The position numbers and the translations under genes were made by a program. A stretch of 64,000 nucleotides of DNA from Cyanoderma ruficeps. Lineage: Eukaryota; Chordata; Aves; Passeriformes; Timaliidae. Positions 13,221-24,671 of the stretch are shown piece by piece. The notes below the pieces were generated by a model, which was not told the DNA's origin, did not search any database, and saw only the letters and a program-made list of their open reading frames with translations. Each line of letters opens with the position of its first letter. Position 1 is the first letter of the stretch. The stretch is from positions 7,564,019 to 7,628,018 of the forward strand of contig VZDJ01000056.1 of the NCBI GenBank assembly GCA_008694505.1. The letters run 5' to 3'.

Positions 13221-14407
13221 ATTTAGCCTTTTGGTAACTAAGGAAAGCCGTTTTCACTTCTGCCCTCCTGACCCTGGAGCCCATTTGCTGTTGGGTGGCA
13301 GCTCGCTTGTGCAGGACATGAACAGGTGCTATGGACTAAGAGAGAACAGATGGAGATTCCACATTTAAAGAAGAGGAAAGAGGAACATTGGGAAGTGCTG
13401 TGGTGTGGACAGGAAGAAATGGAGTATGGGGGAGCAGAACAATTCTTAATTCATCCCCATATACACACAGTTGTGCTTGGCAGCTGAAGAAATAGGAAAT
13501 GTAGAAATCCTCATAGGGTGTTCGTTCACTAAATATTTCTTCATATTTAAGAGCATAATTTAGAGGTCTTCCATTTCTGTTGTCTTTATCCTTTTGCATT
13601 AGCAAGTGACTATTCTGCCTTTCCTATTACCTGGTTTGTCATTTTTCAACTAATCACGCCATGTTGTAATGCACACGATCTGAGCACAACAAAACTAAAA
13701 TTATATAGTGCAGAAAACACAAAGGTTCTCAAATAGCTTCACATAAAATAATATCCAGGAGCTTTAAAACTGAGCTGCATTTAAGGCTGGAAAAGCCAGC
13801 CTAAAAAGATAAGATTTCAATTTTGTCTTAAATGAATTCACTGAATCTGCATTTCTGATGTCAAGTAGAAGCAAATTCTGTAGCTCTCATGAATAGCAAG
13901 CAAAAGCCCTACAGCTATGAGAATTTAATATGAACCTTTTATTTTGCATGTCTGGGATTTTTAAAAAAAATATTTCTTCTCAAACGTTCTGAAATCTCTG
14001 TGGATTTTTGATCGTATGACTTTCATGGGTTTTTTATTTCCCACAATCATTCTTACATTCCAAATTACTAAATGAAACATTCTCCTGGAAAAGTATTGTT
14101 AACACAACAAATAGCTTTGAAATGACAGCTGTGATTCTTTGGAGCAGAATGCTTTTAGGTGGAAAATGTTCCTTGCTGCACTGCTTTCTCTTTGAAAAAA
14201 CCCCCAGTCATTCAAGAGAAGCTCTGGTACATGTGATGAATGCACAGGGATACGCTTAGAATTATGCATCAAAAAAAGAAATACAAATGAATCTTCCAGG
14301 GGGTTTCAGTTCTGAGTCTGCTGCTGCAGGGTCATTAACCCAGCTTACAGTGCTCTGAGATGAAGAGAGGAGAGGAAGAATGATTTTATGACTTAGGTTC
14401 AAGAAAT
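13221..14407. other. Unique non-coding sequence
   Basis: Nothing specific is recognised. An 89-codon minus-strand frame at 13336-13605 has no known domain and is probably fortuitous. Confidence 0.5.
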
Positions 14408-14725
14408 CTACATTAATTCCAGCCTCTTTGGCACTTTCTGTCCTCCACTGCCAGCGACCAACAGTCTCCCTGTCTTCTTTTGTCTGTCTGGGACGATTGA
14501 GGTCTCCTCTTCTGTGACTGTAGGGTGGAGCTGAAATGGAGAATTTCCTTCAGAACTGTTGAGCACAACAAAATAGGTAAATCCAGTGACAGTGGAGAGC
14601 AGACAGATGTAACACCCCAGACTGATAACATAGTTATTACTCTTGCTGTGGTACACTTCTCTCCCTCCTTCTGCCCGTGGACTCTTCTGTATGGCTGTAA
14701 TCTCCACGTGTGTCTGTGTTGCCAT
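14408..14725 (-). CDS. Candidate 105-aa single-pass membrane protein (unrecognised)
   Basis: The minus-strand frame runs from ATG at 14725 to TAG at 14408. The ATG has a strong vertebrate context (G at -3, G at +4), and the frame is open upstream to a TAG at about 14821. The product would have a polar N-terminus (residues 1-32, with K14, R17, R22, K28), one hydrophobic segment at about 33-55 (VISLGCYICLLSTVTGFTYF and on), an N-S-S glycosylation sequon at 56-58 directly after it, and a polar, partly basic tail with K83-K84 and K100-R101. Codon choice favours CAG, AAG, GAG, CTG and GTG, more coding-like than the background. I do not recognise the family, so no function is assigned. A plus-strand frame is also open over part of the block, which weakens the case. 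It could also be one exon of a larger membrane gene, or chance. Confidence 0.3.
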   Translation of the reverse strand: MATQTHVEITAIQKSPRAEGGREVYHSKSNNYVISLGCYICLLSTVTGFTYFVVLNSSEGNSPFQLHPTVTEEETSIVPDRQKKTGRLLVAGSGGQKVPKRLELM

Positions 14726-16893
14726 GACTGCAGAGTTTATCAGCACATCTGAGGTAGCTTTAGACCACCTATGCTGAGACTGCAGCCCCCAAGAGCAGGG
14801 TTCATTTCCAGCCCAGTGCTAGATCCACTGAGATGGATGGTGCTTTTGTGACTGCCACTTTTTTGCTCCCTGAGCCAGCTGGTTTAACAGAAGTGGGCTA
14901 ATCCATCCAAAGAGCTGATGGCCCTTACTTAGACAACTTTATCTTTGCACCACCTGCAGGATAAAAATGCAGTAGCCAATGAGGGGCTAAATTCTCTGGA
15001 GCATTTCATTCACACTTGCTTACTTCCATCTATAGCCAGGAGTGCTAGAAAAATAGGAAGAACTCTTTAGTCCCTTGTGCCATTCTGTCCAGAGAAGAGG
15101 GAATAATAACCCACCTTCTCTAGTCCCCCACGCTGTGCTCTGGTAGTGCTGAGGGGGTTTCACTGCCTGTGGTGAAGTTTGGGAGCACAGAACAACTGCA
15201 GTGCACACCAGCTCTCATCCAGGTATGCACTCGTGCCAACTGTGCTGCCTTGCAGAGAGGGAATTCTGCTCCTGGCAGAGACACAATATGTGTTGGGCAT
15301 GTGGTTACAGAAGGGCAGATGCACAGGGCGTGTTTCAGTTGTCTGGCTCTTCCAAATTCCCAGCAGCAGTTACCAATATTTCAATAATGTTCCTAGTGTG
15401 CTTCCTGTGGACTTGGCAAGCTCTGTCTCCCCATCCCCTCTGCAAACTCCTAAGCCATGTGTTTCCTTAGTGCCGTGTTCAGCCTCCCCTCAAGTCAGTA
15501 TAGAGCTGAGAGCATGAGAACCATTTCCTGGGAATGGCTTAGAGCAGGCTTGGGGTTGCTCTTCCATCTGTCAGCAGGAGCCTCCAACATCCTGCTCCCA
15601 CCCCCAGCCCCAGAATGATTTGTTCTGGTGAGCATGTCTAGTGAGCTGCTACTCTGAGTGCTCAGCAAAGAGCACTCCAGCCTGCATGTAAGGAGCAAAG
15701 TAGTCAGGAGATATGCTCTGCCTGGCTGTCCAGTTTTGCTTCTTGTAGGGGAAAACCCAATTCTGTTTCCTTTGATTGCAAAGTCCCAGGAAAGGTTGTA
15801 GGTCGGTAGAGGAAAGGACAGATATAAGGGTTCTGGGGCTTTGTCCTCAAGAAAGATGAGCTGGAATTCCAGATTACAATATCTGATGTTTAGTTTTGGT
15901 TGCTTCTAGCTGAACTTCTTTCCCTTTTTTAGAGTTGCTAACGGTCATCAGAATCTCCTGGGGTTTCCTAGAAATTATTCCCTTTCCACAGGGAGGAGAT
16001 AAAGTGATTATAAAATGATAAAAAATGTGAGCGATCCCTTAAGGGCGTTCATGGATCTGTGGTGTCCCTTGTTCCGTCTCCACTCCTCCCAGCAGAAATA
16101 GTGCTACCATTGTATATTCACCTTGTGCTTATTCACTTTGTGCTGTTGTGAAATATCTTTGGCTCTCAGGTGCTCAATATATACCAGATTGTCACTGGGA
16201 GGTCAGAGCTCACACTGTCAAGGGAGATGCAAGTGAGCAACTACAGCACAGGCACAGATTTATCAGGATGGTAAAGTGATAATAATTTTACTAAGCTTTG
16301 TACAGTAACTTGCTGTTCATCCCCTACTTTTTTCATATCAAAGTTATATCTGAGTCCATTAGAGTCATATCCATCAAATCCTGGGCAGAATAAAACATTT
16401 TTCTTCTAACTCTGTTCCCTGCTGCCTTAGCCCTGGATTACACCTGCATGGGTAAAACATGCCCACAAGAACCTGAGTGTCCAGTGCTAAACAGCCAATG
16501 ATTTCCAGTGTGGGAGGAAAAAAAGCATCAAGCACTTTGCAATCCTTTCCAAATGAGAGTGTGCAGCAGAATCAGACACATCTCCCTTTGCAGGAGCACC
16601 TGGATGGAAGCAGAAGTACCTGACACTGCTCCCGGGGTGGAAATGGGTTTCCCAATCTGCAGCAGTTTGTAAAATTTTAGAAATAATAACTTTGAAGTAG
16701 GATAAAATTGAAAATGGAAAAATCCAAAGTGACTGATCATCTCATGCTGTCTCCCTTAAGCTCCTTGTTTCAATAATTCTGAAAATACTGACAGTCTATT
16801 AGACCAGGAAATGAAACTTCTTGGCAAACAAGGTATTTGCTAATTTCGGTATTTTGTGTGAGTCAGAAATGTGTGGAGGGAAATATATTGAAA
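14726..16893. other. Unique non-coding sequence, slightly GC-richer at 14.8-15.7 kb
   Basis: Several overlapping frames at 15.17-15.52 kb on the plus strand are open by composition, and none has a domain or bias. No repeat is recognised. A CpG-bearing run near 16030-16075 (GAGCGATCC, GGGCGTTC, TTCCGTCT) is too small to be a CpG island. Confidence 0.5.
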
Positions 16894-17220
16894 CTAACCC
16901 TGTCTTGTGAACTCTTTCATATTGCATAACTGACATTTGCCAATAAAAAAAAATGTTACATCATATGGTTTCTGAAAACATCCAAAAGAAAAGGCATTAA
17001 AAGCTGCTGCAAACACTTTCCCACAGAGTATTGGAGGCCACTGGTCACACCGGATTTTCACAATGGTCATCGCGATGAATGTCTTTGTGTCTAACACCAA
17101 CTAAATTCCAAAATAATCGTGTTCATTTATGAATTTACACATTACTGCATCATTTGCCTGATCCAGAACTACTCTCTTCCATTTCTTTTTGTTTCATGCT
17201 TTCAGTTGCTTAGTGAAAGC
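16894..17220. promoter_or_regulatory. Candidate conserved element or decayed exon
   Basis: The block keeps CpGs (CACCGGATTTT, GTCATCGCGATGA, AATCGTGTTC) and is open in two frames at once. On the plus strand, 42 codons from 16976 end in TAA at 17102, with GC-rich third positions around GGC CAC TGG TCA CAC CGG. On the minus strand, a 68-codon frame spans 16894-17100. Neither translation is recognised and no good splice acceptor precedes the plus frame. Conserved non-coding sequence is my first reading, a short exon the second. Confidence 0.25.
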
Positions 17221-20200
17221 AAGTTGATGGAAAAATCCAACCCTTTGATATGGGAGTACAGCTTCTAGAAATCAGCAAAAAAGTTATGTTTCCCTTGATA
17301 GCATTTTCACACCCACATGTATTCAAAACTCTTAAAATTTTCATTTTGGCTTCTGGAAAGTACATTGTAAAGTGAAAATCATGGCTACAGAATTCGAATT
17401 GTGGTGTTCAAAAATCTACAAAGTAGTCTTATTTAAATTATCCACAATTGTCTGTTTTTCTTCTTACTGAGAAATAGGGTGTTACAGGTTCTCAGGATTT
17501 CCTTTGAGTTATGCTAAAAAGCCTTGCACATTATTTATTTGCTTAGTGAACTTTTGAACTGAAGCATTTAATGTTGGGAAATAAGCAGTAAATATATTGT
17601 AGTTAATTGGAGGAAAAGATAGATTTTGGGAAAGAATTTGAGCTTTTATGACAACTTTAAAGTCACAGTGAGATGTGATTTTACTGTCTTGATTTCTGAG
17701 ACCTATGTTGAATTCTAATTGCATTAAATGAGCAAAATACATTAAGAGTTAGGGAAACTTCCAAGAGACAAAACAATCGGATCAAATGTGTGAGTAATGT
17801 GAAGAATGGAAATTCCTGCTTAACTACCCTGTGTTGATAGCAGGCCATTCAAGGATCTCCATGGTAACGGTGAAAAAATATGCAGATATTTTTAATTTTC
17901 AGAAAGTTCTTTATTAAAATCAATATGACACCTGAGAAGTGTCTAAACACAAAGTTACAAGAATTTGGGTGAGCACTGAAGAGTCAAAGACATAATCCAC
18001 TAAAGGTTGAATGTCCTTTTTGGGGTGATTCTAGTTATTAGATCTTCAGCAGTAGGAAGGTTCAAGGTGTGGAAGGCCGGGAGGGCTGATCCTCACTGAA
18101 GCAAATCTCTGCAGAGAAAAGGATATTCTTTTGCATTGGCATCACCCACAGCTTTTAGCTCTGTAACTGGGAAATTATTAAGCCAAAAGAAATTGATGAC
18201 ATCTTATTGTTCTGGAAGCTTCTAAAGACATTTTAGTGACAGTGCCTCTAAAATAAAAACTTTACAGTTTCCACTTATCCCATATAGTTTTATGTAAATG
18301 AGAAGGGGGAGAAGAGATGTGGCATTCTCTAGGTGACAATAAAATAAAGCATCGCTCCGAAACTGCCACACTGATCCCATTTAGAAACACAAAGTGAAAT
18401 GAAACATTGAGAGTTTCTTTGTGGAGACAGAACTGTTGAGATGGATCGATATGGGAGGAAGACACTGAACTAGAATCTGACCTGAATTCCAGCTGCAGAG
18501 TAAGGGCTTCAGGAGTGCCTGGGTGAAAAGTCAGGATGCATGCACAGAGAATTGGCTGGTCCTGGCAGCTTGTTTGAAGCCACAGGTGTGCCAACATAGT
18601 GGCTGTGTTGGGATAACTGCCCCAGGCAGTCTGTCCCTCTGAGCTCCCCTGCCCTGGGTGAGCACAGACACCCTCTTGTGCACAGGCTTTTTGAAAAAGC
18701 CAGATATAAATTCTTTTTCCTTTTGTTTCTCTCAGGAGTGCTGTAAGGACCTGGTGTTTCCTTGCAGTGAAACCTGCCTAGCCATGCAGTGCCCTGCAGA
18801 GGTGTGAGAGAAGAGTCTGTGCTGGCCAAAGACAATGGACAAGGCCAGCCAATCCTTTCCCCAACAGTTTGAAAAGAAGTTGGCTTGGAGCAGTCACCAG
18901 GATCTTCCTCTGTCATTCTCCAAGAAGAGAAGAGGTGACCCTGTAGCCATCATGTCCTTTATGTGTTTGTTTATTAGCTGCTGTCCCAGTGTCAGATCTG
19001 TCTTTTGTCCCACGAAAGGAAGCCCTGGCACAGGAATTGCTGTGCGCATTAAACAATATTTATGCCCTCTGTATTATCAGACCACGGGGCATCCCTTCAC
19101 TAAATTTTTGGGTCAATAATTATCTTGGTGCCATAGCACCAAATGATACAGAGGAAGACTATTTTAGCATCTTGTTGCCAGTCTTCCCACTCTTGAAGCC
19201 AATGTACAGCCAGGGGTATGGCGCTTACAGGATTTCAGTGGTCCTTTACTCAGAAAGCCTTTGGGATCAGTTTCTGCTGCACAGGGGGGTGTATGAGGGG
19301 GGTGTGTGTGTGTGTGTCACAAAAAAGCATCCCAAGTCTTGGAGAGATAGGGAAACAGAGAATGCTATCAGAAGTTAAAGCTGTCTTAGCTTTTCAGCAC
19401 CAAATGTGGTTTCTTTGTGGAGATATTTCCAGGAATGACACATGGTGGGTGGTAGGTTGTGTATTCAGCTCCCCAATTAGTTGTCTTTGCATGAGGTCTG
19501 CTTTCATCAAATTAAATAGAACAAAACTCAAGACAAATGCTACCTGCTGATCAAGATACTGTGGCACAAATGCCACGTGAATGCTGTGACAAACCCCAAA
19601 GGCTGAAAAATCCAGATTGTGGTTTAGTTACAGCTAGAGTTAAAAATGATACTCATCTAAGTTTCAACATCAAAATATCTGTTCACTTGTCCTCTCTTAC
19701 AAAAGTGGTCACAACCTGGAAACATTCAGAGTTGGTTTTATTACACCTTGCTTCAAAGTCCTTGCAGTTGTTCCAAGGACTCTTCATTATTAGAATATTC
19801 CAGCTTGGCATAGCCCAGCTCACAGTATTTCTATCATAGATAAATTTGCTGTGGAAAAAAAGGGAGATATGAAATAGAAACTATTCTGGACAAATGGGTA
19901 GCAAGAAGTATGACATGAGTTATTCTCCATCTCATAATTCAACCTCTCTTTAGGATGCAGCAGAGCTGGTGTGGTGTGCCCTGTGTCACCTCCCTGAACC
20001 GGTAATTCTCTTTTCAGTGTGGCTTTGTAGATCCACAGAGCTTCTGTGACCCTCTGCAATGTGTAAAGGAGCCCACAAAGCTGGGAGACTCTGCCTCATC
20101 ACGTGCCTGCCCCATACCAAACACAGTGACCTCAGTTGTTTATTCCCTCATGAGTGGGTGGAAAACAAGAAAACAAATATTACGATGTTGACAATGGTTG

Positions 20201-21153
20201 AGAGTTAAATCTATGAATAAATTAATATTATCTGAACAAATCATGTCCAAACCTTAAAAAATTAAGTAGAACCTTCTCTAAAATTAGTTTCAAAAAAATG
20301 CTTGAAGCATCCATCTCTGCCAGCACAGATCCCCCTCTCCATTGTGTGTACATGTGCAAACTGTTCAAACTACCCGTTATGTCAAGGATGTGGAATGGAA
20401 AGAAAAGTGTGAAGACTGTTTCCCACACATGTTAAGAAAAAAAAAACGCAGCAGGCAATAAAGACTCTGATAATGGGGAAAGTATCTGAAGTTATGTTAC
20501 AAGGTAGAAGATGAGACGGGCTGTGAAAGCAAACTAAAACAAGAGAAGGAGATAAAATACCTTTTTTACCAGAAAAAGTGATAGTACTGTGGAGCCACAG
20601 TGTGTTGAAGCATTGTGGAAAGGGGATTTTAAGGGTTTGGCACCTGGCCCAGCTGCCTTTGCTGATGCTGATAGTACACAAAATTCCCTCTCAAATAACC
20701 ACATAAATATAATTCTGACCAGGAGAGCACCCAACCAAGGAAAGGCCAGGAAGTCTGGATCAGGAAAGTGGGAGGTTGCATTACCCTAAGAAGGAGCAAG
20801 ATGTTTGCCACAGTGGGATATACAGGCCAGGGAAGGAATCCCCACTTGGAGCTGTAACGCTGGAGAGTTGTAAATAAATACTTGGAGAATATACTTCTCT
20901 TGGCATTAATAATGTGCTGCCTAAAGTATGTTGGATGTGCTTTAAATATTACATGTGAATCCCAGGCCTGTCTTGTAATAATTTTAGAAAATATCCATAA
21001 TCTTGTCATTTAACAGCAAAACAACTTTTCTGGCCTTTTCATCTTTCTTGGTGTATTAGGAGCTGAGAAATGTGGACTTCTCCACATAAAAAATTGCATT
21101 TGCTGTTGTCATTGCCTTTGCAGCTGTGCAAGTAACAGTCCTCTTGATTTCAG
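17221..21153. other. Unique non-coding sequence with one GT microsatellite
   Basis: A (GT)8 run sits at 19302-19317. A plus-strand frame at 18989-19378 (129 codons, no ATG at its start) reads plausibly in part but carries the GT repeat in its tail and matches no known protein. No interspersed repeats are recognised. Confidence 0.5.
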
Positions 21154-21362
21154 ACAAGCAAAGTAAATTAAAAGAAGATGAAGATCCAAGCACAATGAAG
21201 CTACTTTGGAGTCATTACAAGAAATAAATACAGAGCAAATCTCAGGTCAAATCCAGGTCTGGCATCAACAGTCGCCGCTCCAGCCTCTACGAGAAGTGTC
21301 TGCAAACATCGGGGTTAACTTCATCCATCAATCAATCAAAATTTGGATTGACTGGAAAATAG
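21154..21362 (+). pseudogene. Possible decayed or terminal coding exon, GC3-rich
   Basis: A fair splice acceptor (CTCTTGATTTCAG, ending 21153) is followed by 23 open codons from 21156 rich in Lys, Glu and Asp, ending in TAA at 21225. The same frame then stays open for 44 more codons to TAG at 21360. Inside this second part, GGC ATC AAC AGT CGC CGC (from 21261) and the next six codons, translating as GINSRRSSLYEKC with their neighbours, have almost all C or G in the third position. That is strikingly coding-like for this AT-rich, CpG-poor surrounding. I do not recognise the protein. The readings are: last coding exon ending at 21225 with conserved 3' UTR; a pseudogene with one premature stop; or a conserved non-coding element. 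Confidence 0.25.
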
Positions 21363-21889
21363 TGTTAGACTTTGGAAAACAACTTTAGCAGTACAACAGA
21401 ATCACGGAACCATCAGTGAAAGGTTCCTGTCAACATGACTTCCATCCATTTATTTCACAATTCAAAAGCAGCGTTACTGTGCGTGCAGATGACGACTATC
21501 AGGTTCTGTACAACATACAGAATGTGAAACAAAGCTGGTTCACTTTTCTACTTTCAAATTTGCCCTAAATTAAAGAGTGAGTAGTAAAAAGAATGCATGG
21601 GTAGAAAAAAACAATTAGGGGATTTTTTTTTTTTACCAGGAAGAAATGTGTGCCCTTGCAGCTAGTGTCACTGGGACTTTTGAAATATGCTTGTGAGAAA
21701 ACAATTCGTTCTTTAGATATTAAAAGATACTCAGCCTGTTGCTGTCAACAATGCAAGATGGGCAAGGGACACAACTCCTGCCTGAGCTAAATGAGTGATT
21801 AAAATATATATGCATATCTTTTTTGTTCCATTTATCCCATATATTTGATATTGCTGCATGGTAAAGGTCATGGTAACAGCTGAATCTTT
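21363..21889. other. Unique non-coding sequence
   Basis: Nothing is recognised beyond a T-run near 21626. Confidence 0.5.
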
Positions 21890-22260
21890 CTTTTGCTATT
21901 ATTAAAACACTGCTTAATTAAATTAATCTGGAACTGCTCTCTGACAGCAGTTCTTTCTCCCTCAAATGAGGAGCTGACAGATTTAATCTGATCAAGAACT
22001 ATAATGATTATTTTCTTACTTCCTGACTATCCATTTATGTACAGTTGTACTTACATTTTTTCTGTTTGATATGATCACTGTCGTTTATTTGCTTAGCTGC
22101 CCATACTGATAAGTTTATCTACTCTCCCTTTGGCTGCAGCGTTTCCAACATGTTATAAATACATATTATATGATTGGCTTTTTGCAAATATTAAGGTGAA
22201 TGCTATATGCATAATAACTTTGCTGTAAGGATATAGTTTTTATTTCTGCAAATAGCAAAC
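21890..22260. promoter_or_regulatory. Candidate conserved non-coding element, homeodomain-rich
   Basis: The block contains TTAATTAAATTAAT at 21914-21927, further TAAT/ATTA cores, and TATGCATAATAA near 22206, an octamer/POU-like stretch. It is free of repeats and has no maintained frame. The composition resembles developmental enhancers. Inference only, no alignment available. Confidence 0.25.
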
Positions 22261-22786
22261 ACGAAGTGCAATCATCCCATTCCAGCAGTGATGGGGAGGG
22301 AGGGAACATCACACTGGGGATGGGAAAGTGAATTCTCGTGTTTGTGACGATGCAGTGTGTAACTACAGGCAGGTCACTTCACCTCCATGTCCTCCTCCCA
22401 TTTTTATCTGCTTTGACACGCTCTGGAGCAGCGATTGCCTCTTTCCTTGTGAGACTCTGAAATCCTCGTTGGTTTCCCCCTGATGGCAGCTCTGATGTTG
22501 TCAGAGGGCCCTGAGGACACTCTGTGGGCGTTTCTGTCCTGCTGAATGTCCCCAAGGCAGGCAGGAGGATGAGCAGGTGAGGCAGAGGCTCCAACTGCAA
22601 TTGCTCCTTTCAGCTCCCAGGTCTAAACCTCACTGCTGCCATGTGGAAGTTGAGCCCTTGGCAACACAGCAGTGACTGGGGAACGGTGTGAAATGCACCT
22701 TCTGCTTCATTTTGTAATCTCTGGAGTAGGGTGTGCTAATGGGGGGTTACAGTCTCTTTTACTCCTTTCTGCTTTTATCTGCTCAG
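22261..22786. other. Unique non-coding sequence
   Basis: No gene or repeat is recognised. The end of this stretch is a long pyrimidine tract that leads into the candidate exon at 22787. Confidence 0.5.
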
Positions 22787-22946
22787 GGAATAAACAAATA
22801 TGCTGCACGCACACCCCGAAAGCAGAGGAGATTCTGCAGGAAGCCGTTCAGTGTGGAAGTCATAAATCACCCAAGAAATGAGTGTCACTTTGGTGGCCTG
22901 TGTTATATGAGGGCTTCCTTAGATAACAAGCACTCCCAAAGAGAAG
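22787..22946 (+). other. Candidate 160-nt internal exon with strong splice signals
   Basis: A long pyrimidine tract ending in TTTTATCTGCTCAG (to 22786) makes a strong acceptor. A donor GAGAAG|GTAAAA follows at 22946/22947. Between them one frame is fully open (53 codons, beginning GGA ATA AAC), and it carries CpG-containing Arg codons (CGC, CGA). The peptide is basic and Cys/His-containing, but I recognise no domain. It could be a coding cassette exon, a lncRNA exon, or a chance pair of splice-like signals. Confidence 0.2.
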
Positions 22947-23924
22947 GTAAAAATGGCTTCTTGCAGCCTAGACTGCAAAAATGCAACATTTTGCTGTGGA
23001 AGAGGGGGGTTCTGGCAGGGCTCCCATGCTTAAATTGTCACCAAAGGCAGGAGAGTGAACATGAAAACTGGGGAAATGGTAATGCAGAGAAGAAGAAAGC
23101 TGGAAAGAAAAAAGAAAACCGCACAAAATTCGAGCTGTTAATCACATCCCTGTGTTGATAAAATATTTATGAGATCTCATTCAATTAATTAGAATAAACT
23201 ATGTAACACTGCAGGAAACAAATTGAAAATTTAATAAAGTAAGTTCACTTCCAATTTCTTTTGAAGAAAGAAGCTAATTATATTTAGTTCTGTAATTATA
23301 ACTTTAATTAAAATATAATGCAAAATATTTCATAGAGTGAATACAGTTCTGTGATAGAAAATGGAACCTTTAAGACAACTTGCTCCTCAGAAAAAAATTC
23401 ATTACAATTTCACATGAACATTTTAATGTTCTTGTTTTTAAAATCTTTTCAGGGTAATTTTTATACAAATCCAACTTAGAAGCGCTCGTTAGTGTTAGCT
23501 TTTACCTAAAACATAGTGGTTTACCTTCCTGCCTCTATCCAGAAATGTTTCTTACTCTGTGATAGGGGTGTGTATTTTACTCACTCTATTTAAACTAGAC
23601 GCATTTATACTTGCCTACTGCAGCCTCCAGAACCCAATTTTTATTTAGAGAATAATTTCAAAACAGACTGTAAAGTATATCCACATAGCAGCTGCCTTCA
23701 CCTGAGCAACAAGGAAAGAAAGTGCCTCAGGCAGAGAGATCCAGGCAGGCACAGGGAAATTTGGATCTGGCAATATAGAATGAGAACACTGACAAAATGA
23801 CCTTTCAGTGATGTTTTCCATGATGATGATTTAATAGCAGGAGAGTCTTCTAGGCTGGTATAAAATGAATTTGTCTTTAGGACTAAAAAAATAATTTTAC
23901 AAATGATTTCTAACACACAATCCC
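22947..23924. other. Unique AT-rich non-coding sequence
   Basis: The part at 23160-23350 is very AT-rich with homeobox-like CAATTAATTAG (23182-23192) and ACTTTAATTAAAATA (near 23301) cores. It may be a further non-coding element. No gene is recognised. Confidence 0.45.
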
Positions 23925-24168
23925 ACTCTACTCTGCCCTGGCACAGCCTCACCGTGAGGTTCTGGGCACCACAATATAAAAAAAGACATTAGGGTCTTAA
24001 GGAACAGTCAAAGGGGGCCACGAGGATGGTGAAGAGTCTGGAGGAGAAGCCAAATGAGGAGCAGCTTGTGGCACTTGGTTAATTCAACCTGGAGAAGGGG
24101 AGACTGAGGGGAGACCTCGGTGGGGTCTTCAACATCCACATGAGGGGCAGCACCAATCTCTACTCTTG
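23925..24168 (+). mobile_element. CR1 LINE, 5' part of a split copy
   Basis: The sequence follows the CR1 3' region: GAGGTTCTGGGCACCACA, then GGCCACGAGGATGGTGAAGA and GGGGAGACCTCGGTGGGGTC. It is severely 5' truncated, as usual for CR1, so no intact reverse transcriptase is present. The copy stops at 24168, where an LTR is inserted, and resumes at 24672. The last six bases (CTCTTG, 24163-24168) are the left target duplication. Confidence 0.85.
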
Positions 24169-24671
24169 TGTGAGAAATAGAAAAAAAGCAGAAAACTGAT
24201 AGCACTGCAGATGTAGGCCTAAAGTTAAAAGGCTGCAAGAATAAGGACACAGAACAATAAGATTGTGGTTTTGTGCTGTGTAGAGTTAGGCCTTAGCAAG
24301 TAGGAAAATATGTCAAGCAAAATAATAGAAAACTTTAATAATGAGGCTCTGTGCTTTGTTTATAGAAGAGTATACAAAGTCCCTGAACAGCAAAAAATAC
24401 AAAACAAGTGCCTATTGTTAGATATAAGGTATATGTGTAGTGTTAATGATTGGTTTATGTAGATGTCTGTAAGCTCTTAACAATTCACTGTTGGTTAGAA
24501 AACTTTTAAAAGGCCTTGTAACACAGAGAATTTCAGCTACTGTTGGCGAGACCTGAGCTGTTGCCATCTCTCAATTGTCTGACCCTGTGTTTAAGCTGAT
24601 GTTGCAATAAAATCTCGAGGAACGTCTCCCAGCAGTCCCGTCCCATTATTTGGAAACACTTAAATCCAACA
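24169..24671 (+). mobile_element. Solo LTR (family A), 503 bp, nested in CR1
   Basis: The element begins TGTGAGAAAT and ends AATCCAACA, giving the canonical TG...CA termini. It is flanked by a perfect 6-bp target duplication, CTCTTG, at 24163-24168 and 24672-24677. A TATA-like TTTTAAAA lies at 24504-24511 and a polyadenylation signal AATAAA at 24606-24611, which sets plus-strand orientation. No gag, pol or env sequence lies next to it, so this is a solo LTR left by recombination. A 6-bp duplication is typical of alpha/betaretrovirus-like (class II, ERVK-type) integrases. It is related to the LTR at 36944-37423. Confidence 0.88.

Noticed and set aside
18989..19378. 129-codon plus-strand frame
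   Set aside because: It has no ATG at its start and its tail is a GT microsatellite translated as Cys-Val repeats.
24169..24671. Full provirus at the LTR loci
   Set aside because: No gag, pol or env-like frames and no second LTR lie next to any of the LTRs; all are solo copies.
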